Source of the DNA: Escarpia spicata | Taxonomy: Eukaryota; Annelida; Polychaeta; Sabellida; Siboglinidae | Direction: 5' to 3' | Length of the DNA stretch: 64,000 bases | Assembly (NCBI GenBank): GCA_963995525.1 | Contig: OZ023206.1 | Coordinates: forward strand, 22,498,871-22,562,870 | In this document: positions 59,180-64,000 of the stretch, in pieces | Numbering within the stretch: the first letter of the stretch is position 1 | Layout of the letters: every line of letters begins with the position of its first letter | Notes under the pieces: model-generated | Told to the model about the DNA's origin: nothing | What the model saw: only the letters and a program-made list of their open reading frames with translations | Databases searched by the model: none | Position numbers and translations under genes: made by a program

Positions 59180-59479
59180 GGGTACGACCTTTGTGTCGAC
59201 GCGCTGTTGTTCGAAGAACGGCAAACTTTTGCGTGGGTCATCATGTTTTGTTCGTTGCCCATCCTCCGATTTCTCTTAAATTATTATGTTCAATTCACAG
59301 ATGTAAGGTGTTTAATAGATGGACTATTAACTGATGGCTAGAACAATACAATGTAGGTATTTTGGCGATTCTGCAATTCACTGGTGTTTAGTAATTTTAT
59401 TTATGTATTTAAATATTATGTCAGTTATTTTATATATCTATATATTTTTGTATTTTTAGTGTAGTTGTCTGAATTTGTC

Positions 59480-61905
59480 CTGTCAAATACAAACTACAAA
59501 ACGCTATAAGAGAAGTAAGCAAACGGGACTGTATCATTATGGGGGATTTTAACCACGGGCATATGCAATGGAAATCGCTACAGAGTATGGGGAGTGAGGA
59601 CCACCAGTTTTTAATTTTAAGTCAAGATACTTTCCTTTTTCAACATGTGGTAGAACCAACCAGGGGTGAGAATGTGATAGACATAGTTTTGTCTTCACAG
59701 AATGATAAGAATTAGTTGACAATGTCAAGATATGTGAGCCACTGGGAGCAGTGATCATAACCAGATACATTTTATCTTCAAAGTAAAATCACAAAGGAAT
59801 AGTAAAAAGCAGTATAGGAGAAATTTCCACAAAGGAAGATATCAGGACATGAGGAAATATTTTGCAAAGATAGACTGGAATAAGACACTGAAAAATAAGA
59901 CGGCAACAGAATGCTGGAATATATTAAAGAGTGAAATTAAATGCGTAGTCGTCAATTTGTACCCTTCAAAAACAAGGGAAACGGTCCAAAAAGAAACACT
60001 TATCGAAAGAAGCCATTACAAAAAATTAAGTAGAAACAAATGATGTGGAAGTCATATAGATTTACTGGAAATTATGAAGACTACAACATTTATAAAGAAA
60101 CACTTAACCAAGCTACAGCTGAAATTAGAAATTCAAACACAAGCTATGAACAACAATTAGCTAGTAATATAAAACATGACAGCTAGAGTTTTTATGCGTA
60201 TGTTCGAAGCAAACAGAAACTTCAGGATAAGGTCGGTCCTCTAGAAGATAGTGCTGGAAATATAATATCAGAGGGATTCTTAATGGCAGAAGACCTGTAT
60301 TAGTATTTTAGTTCAGTGTTTACCACGGAAGATATTAGTTCACTGCCAGTACCAGAGGCTAAGTTCAAGGGGGCAGATTTAGCACAAGTAATTGTAACCC
60401 CGAAAATGGTTGCTAAGAAAATAAGGCCATGAAGCATAATAAATAACTTGGAGTGGATGGGATTCCGCCCAAACTACTGCTGGAAATTGTTGAAGAAATT
60501 AGCGTACCGCTTGCAACAGTTTTCAATTTGTCATTAAAAGAGGGAGTGGTTCCTTTAGAATGGAAAGAGGCAAACAATATACCGTTATTTAAAAAAAGGT
60601 TCGAGAAACAAGTCAGAGAACTATAGACCAGTGAGTTTAACATCAGTCATTTGCAAATTATTAGAAAGAATAATTAAAGATCACATGGTGGATTTTCTTG
60701 TTAAACATAACTTGATAAACCCATCTCAACATGGGTTTTTTAAAGCGAGGCCATGCTTAACAAATATGTTATGTTTTTGGAAGACATCACTAAGTGGGTA
60801 GATGAGGGATCACCAGTAGATATCGTCTACTTAGATTTTCAAAAAACATTCGACAAATTACCACATCAAAGATTACTGCTTAAACTAAAAGCCCATGGCA
60901 TAGGACATGGTATAATAAACTGGCTAGAAAGTGGCTGATTGACAGAAGACAACGTGTAGTAGTTGATGGGGAGGCTTCAAACTGGAAATCGGTTTTGAGT
61001 GGGGTACCATAGGGATCAGTACTAGGACCTATATTACTATATTATTCTTAATATATATCAACGATTTGGATGATGATATAACAAGCAAGGAGTAGAAATT
61101 TGCGGATGATACAAAAGTGCTTAGAATGATTAAAAGTGATGGAGACAGACAGCATTGACAAGATGATCTTGACAGGTTGGTCAAATGGTCTGAAAAATGG
61201 CAAATGCTGTTCAATTTTGGGAAATGTAAATGCCACAACACAGGACATGGGAACGAAGAGGTAGAATATACTGGGGGTATTGTACTAAGTACTACTGTAA
61301 AAGAAAAGGACTTAGAGTTAACCATTAGTGCTGATGTGAAGGTTTTAGTGCAATGCGGAATTGCAGCTTCAAAGGGAAATCAAACCCTTGAATTAATTAG
61401 GCGAAATATAGCGTATAAGGAAAAAGAACTAATAATACCGCTGTAAAAACAATAGTGAGGCCTCATTTAGAATATTGTATACAAGCGTGGAGGCCATATC
61501 GCATGAAGGATATCAATAAATTAAAATAATAAATGGTTATGAAAATATGCATCGACATATTTCTTTCTCAGTTAAGAAAGATAGAAGGACTAGAGGACAT
61601 TAAGTTACATTAATGTAGATTAGATATAGGAAGTAGCAGTGTAGATTAGATATAAGAAAGTTCTCATTTTCACAAAGGACTGTAAATTAATGGAACAGAT
61701 TATCTGCTGAGTGTGGGTACTAGTAGCGTGAATATGTTAAAAATAAAATCGACACATACCTCAGACGGGCAGGATACAAGTAGATAAAAGGATTGGACTC
61801 TCGCTAAGCCAAAGGGCTTCCTTGTCTACCTGCCACCTAGAGTTAATTATCTGGGTGGCAATTTTGTTCAATCTTGTTAAGTCTTTCGACTGTCTACGTA
61901 TTTTT
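59480..61905 (+). mobile_element. CR1-like LINE, 5'-truncated, inside gene C intron 2 (antisense to the gene)
   Basis: Same family as the unit A/B LINEs but keeping the 3' half. It starts in the endonuclease at MGDFNHGHMQWKSL, then SDHNQIH-type remnants, RT with YRPVSLTS, VYLDFQKTFDKLPHQRLLLK, GVP-GSVLGP, the motif C KFADDTKVLRMIKSD (with a stop before it), WSEKWQMLFNFGKCKCHNTG and VRPHLEYCIQAWRPY. Many stops and shifts. The 3' end near 61800-61905 matches the reversed copy at 29990-30060. Confidence 0.82.
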
Positions 61906-62450
61906 CTTTCTGTAACGATTTTCCTACATCCAAGCAATCCCTAAAGTGCAGTAGAGTAATAAATCAGATGATTGTGGCGGCTCACTGGATAGCTGATGAT
62001 GATGAGAAGATTGATCCACAATACACTTTTCGTCACTGTTTCTGATCTTGTTGTGGCCTCCATGAAACTACCAACGAATCATATAAGCCTAAACAAGTGT
62101 TCCTATTATATATTTACCTGCTAGCAACTTGAGCACGTCTTTCGTGCACGTGGCAGGATGCCTGTTGCTTGCCTCTCGGTGTCCTGTCAACACCTTGCAG
62201 GCGGCGAAGAAGGTTATCTGATAGAAGTAGTCGAACAAGACAGCGATCGCAGTGTAAGTGCAAAAGATTCGCACGGACCGGAACTTCGTGATTGCCCCAA
62301 TGCCAATCGACATAGCGTCCGCAAGGCTTGTGATTGTGATCGACAACGCCGCTTCCGAGAACGCCTTGCCCATGCGCTCTTCAACGGACCAACGAAAGTC
62401 CGTCTGACGCCATGCTGCCAGCATGACAAACATGTCATCGACGCCAATTC

Positions 62451-63264
62451 CTGCCATATGAAAATACACATTTTAAAAATCGACTAAAGTAATACGAAAC
62501 CACGAATACAAATTGCGGATAACATGTTTTTACAAATACGAATACAATTTTTTCCAGGTAATACCCATAGACTGGTAGGCCTCTATATACAAATAGGTAA
62601 AATACAAAGGTTGTTTAAACTAAATAAATATTATTTACTTACCCGCTTTCTAAAATCATAGAAATTATTTGCGCAGTATCGCGTCAAATGTGTCTATGGC
62701 ATTATTGATAAACATGCTACCTGGTATTCACCCTGTCGCTATCCGCCTATGGATATTGTTATTCTGCTATTGTCAATACGTTGTCCACGTAGCGATAGCG
62801 CCAAGCTACTTTAAACACTGTTCAATGGGTGTTTACTGCCCGTACAATCGATTTAAGCGTTTAGTTGTTACATGTAATGTTATGCACGGCAACATGGCAA
62901 TATTCTTTTGTTCATACCAAAAAAGAGCCCCATCTTGTATCACCAGTAAACTATTGACTGTTATATAAACACCAATAACCAAGCGAACTCAGCTCTGAAA
63001 AGAACGTTCGTCCACGCCAATTCCTGTCATATAAGAACACGTCATTCCAAGGTAAGTTGGACATTCTTGTGGAGAAGAAATAATAAAAACAAACAGGACA
63101 ATGAAAAGGAGTTCATATATTATTATAAAATGTATACATATATAATTAATGGCAACAAATACACCACAACCTACAGCACATTTCCGAGTAAGCCTTTGTC
63201 AGGGGTAGTACTTTTTCTCGAATAATACATCTATTGTTACATTGATGACAGAAATACGACTTAC
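62451..63264. other. Gene C intron 1
   Basis: A 25-bp piece at ~63012-63033 repeats the exon 2 start (GACAGGAATTGGCGT on the minus strand) with an acceptor-like context but no exon body. Otherwise nothing is recognised. Confidence 0.45.
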
Positions 63265-64000
63265 CAAGTACGAGAAAGGGACACGAAGCGACGATGTCAA
63301 TAAAAGGAACGCCAACATGAAGCACGAGACCAAACGACGAGACTACAGCGAGACCGGTCGAGAGTACACCGAGATGTCCTAGCCACGGTTTACTGTGCAC
63401 CCAATCTGCGCTCATACAGGACACGATCGAGAAGGTGATTAGAACGGTGAACAAGATCGAGAACAGCGGAAATACTGCCTCACCATTCCGCTTAAGTTCG
63501 TCTTCGAGAGAGTGAGCGGTGAAACGCGTTACAGTGATGTGCTTATGTGATTTGTTGTCGAGGATTGATAAGAATTTATCTTGCCACTTTTTGACAATCT
63601 GTGTGTAATTATTGTCAGACCGCAGGTAGTAGTACAAGGACCAGGCTTTTGCTTCCATTCCGCCGGCTATCGTCACTCCACCAATGATGCCTCCAAGAAA
63701 TACTCTCGCATCGACAGATCCGGGTCCTCGCGGAATCGTATGAACGGGATATGACAGGTCATTAATATTAAAGTTCTCTACACCGCGCAATCCAATAAAC
63801 GCGTCTGTTGTTCCGTTACACGAACCTGCGCACAGATCTATATAGCTGTATGTCGTCTCGTTTACGACAACTGTCATATTTCGAATGTCCTTGTCTAGTT
63901 GTTCCACTTCGTTGAAAACCTGAGTTGTCAACACATTCCCACCAGTCCCCTTTGACGTCACGATCATTCGTCCGTATTCACCGAGAGTTGTCATTCTGTT

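Larger units (their letters stand above)
57709..64000 (-). pseudogene. Patched domain-containing (PTCHD3-like) gene C, 5' end outside the window, frameshifted
   Basis: Exon 1 (part) is 63265-64000, exon 2 62118-62450 (333 nt, GIGVDDMFVML) and exon 3 57709-58959. Introns are phase 1 with GT-AG ends. The exon 3 acceptor CACACAG gives a start two codons shorter than in gene B. Exon 3 carries GFCVDFSAH, the C-terminal RND motif. Compared with gene B, one base is missing near 58338 (after TSIRES), giving an early TGA. One T is missing near 57720, giving TAG at 57709 and removing ~30 tail residues. Both could be assembly errors, since a 200-N gap lies 20 bases from exon 3. A LINE sits in intron 2. 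If real, the gene is dead or yields a protein without the last membrane bundle. Confidence 0.82.

Overview
This is a eukaryotic, repeat-rich window from an invertebrate animal genome assembly. The evidence is GT-AG introns with conserved phase, poly(A) signals, CR1/L2-type LINEs, a tRNA-derived SINE, long microsatellites, a Polinton (Maverick) element and one 200-N assembly gap (58980-59179). I cannot fix the species from sequence alone. A marine deuterostome or lophotrochozoan would fit, but that is a guess.

Host genes: the only convincing host genes are three paralogues of a Patched/PTCHD3-like membrane protein (RND superfamily, sterol-sensing domain). Gene A is on the minus strand (1-2552) and its last exon runs off the left edge. 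Gene B is on the plus strand (14291-24357), is complete and codes for about 887 residues in three exons. Gene C is on the minus strand (57709-64000), runs off the right edge and carries two frameshifts in its last exon. A and B are head to head, and B and C are tail to tail. All share one architecture: a long first exon, a 333-nt second exon starting with the GIGVDD motif, and a long third exon, with both introns in phase 1.

Region by region: 2.6-14.2 kb holds a decayed L2-like LINE, an 8-bp and a 51-bp minisatellite, a tRNA-derived SINE, short dispersed duplications and microsatellites. Gene B's large first intron holds a 4.7-kb nested inverted repeat, and its second intron a 69-bp minisatellite. 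At 25.5-27.8 kb is a two-exon Mutator-like transposase gene whose C-terminal frame is broken beside a quasi-palindrome. 30.0-30.9 kb is a reversed LINE end. 31.1-55.4 kb is a tandem segmental duplication (unit A 31147-47943, unit B 47944-55421). Each unit carries a CR1-like LINE with an SGNH-esterase domain and part of a decayed gene encoding a cysteine-rich protein.

Unit A alone carries the most interesting object, an 8488-bp Polinton (38057-46544). It has a perfect 6-bp target-site duplication (AACGGA), AG...CT termini and terminal inverted repeats (TIRs) of about 1.55 kb. Each TIR contains a NADAR-domain gene behind a TATA box and an array of AGGTCA direct repeats, plus the front part of the packaging ATPase gene. 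Between the TIRs lie the N-terminal part of a protein-primed PolB on the plus strand and, on the minus strand, a compact co-oriented block. That block holds two conserved small structural-type genes, small membrane proteins, a chromodomain integrase, a penton-like minor capsid protein, a pX-like core protein and the first ~45 codons of the major capsid protein. PolB and the major capsid gene converge on one deletion junction near 40.64 kb, so the element is a deletion derivative and several of its genes carry frameshifts or stops.
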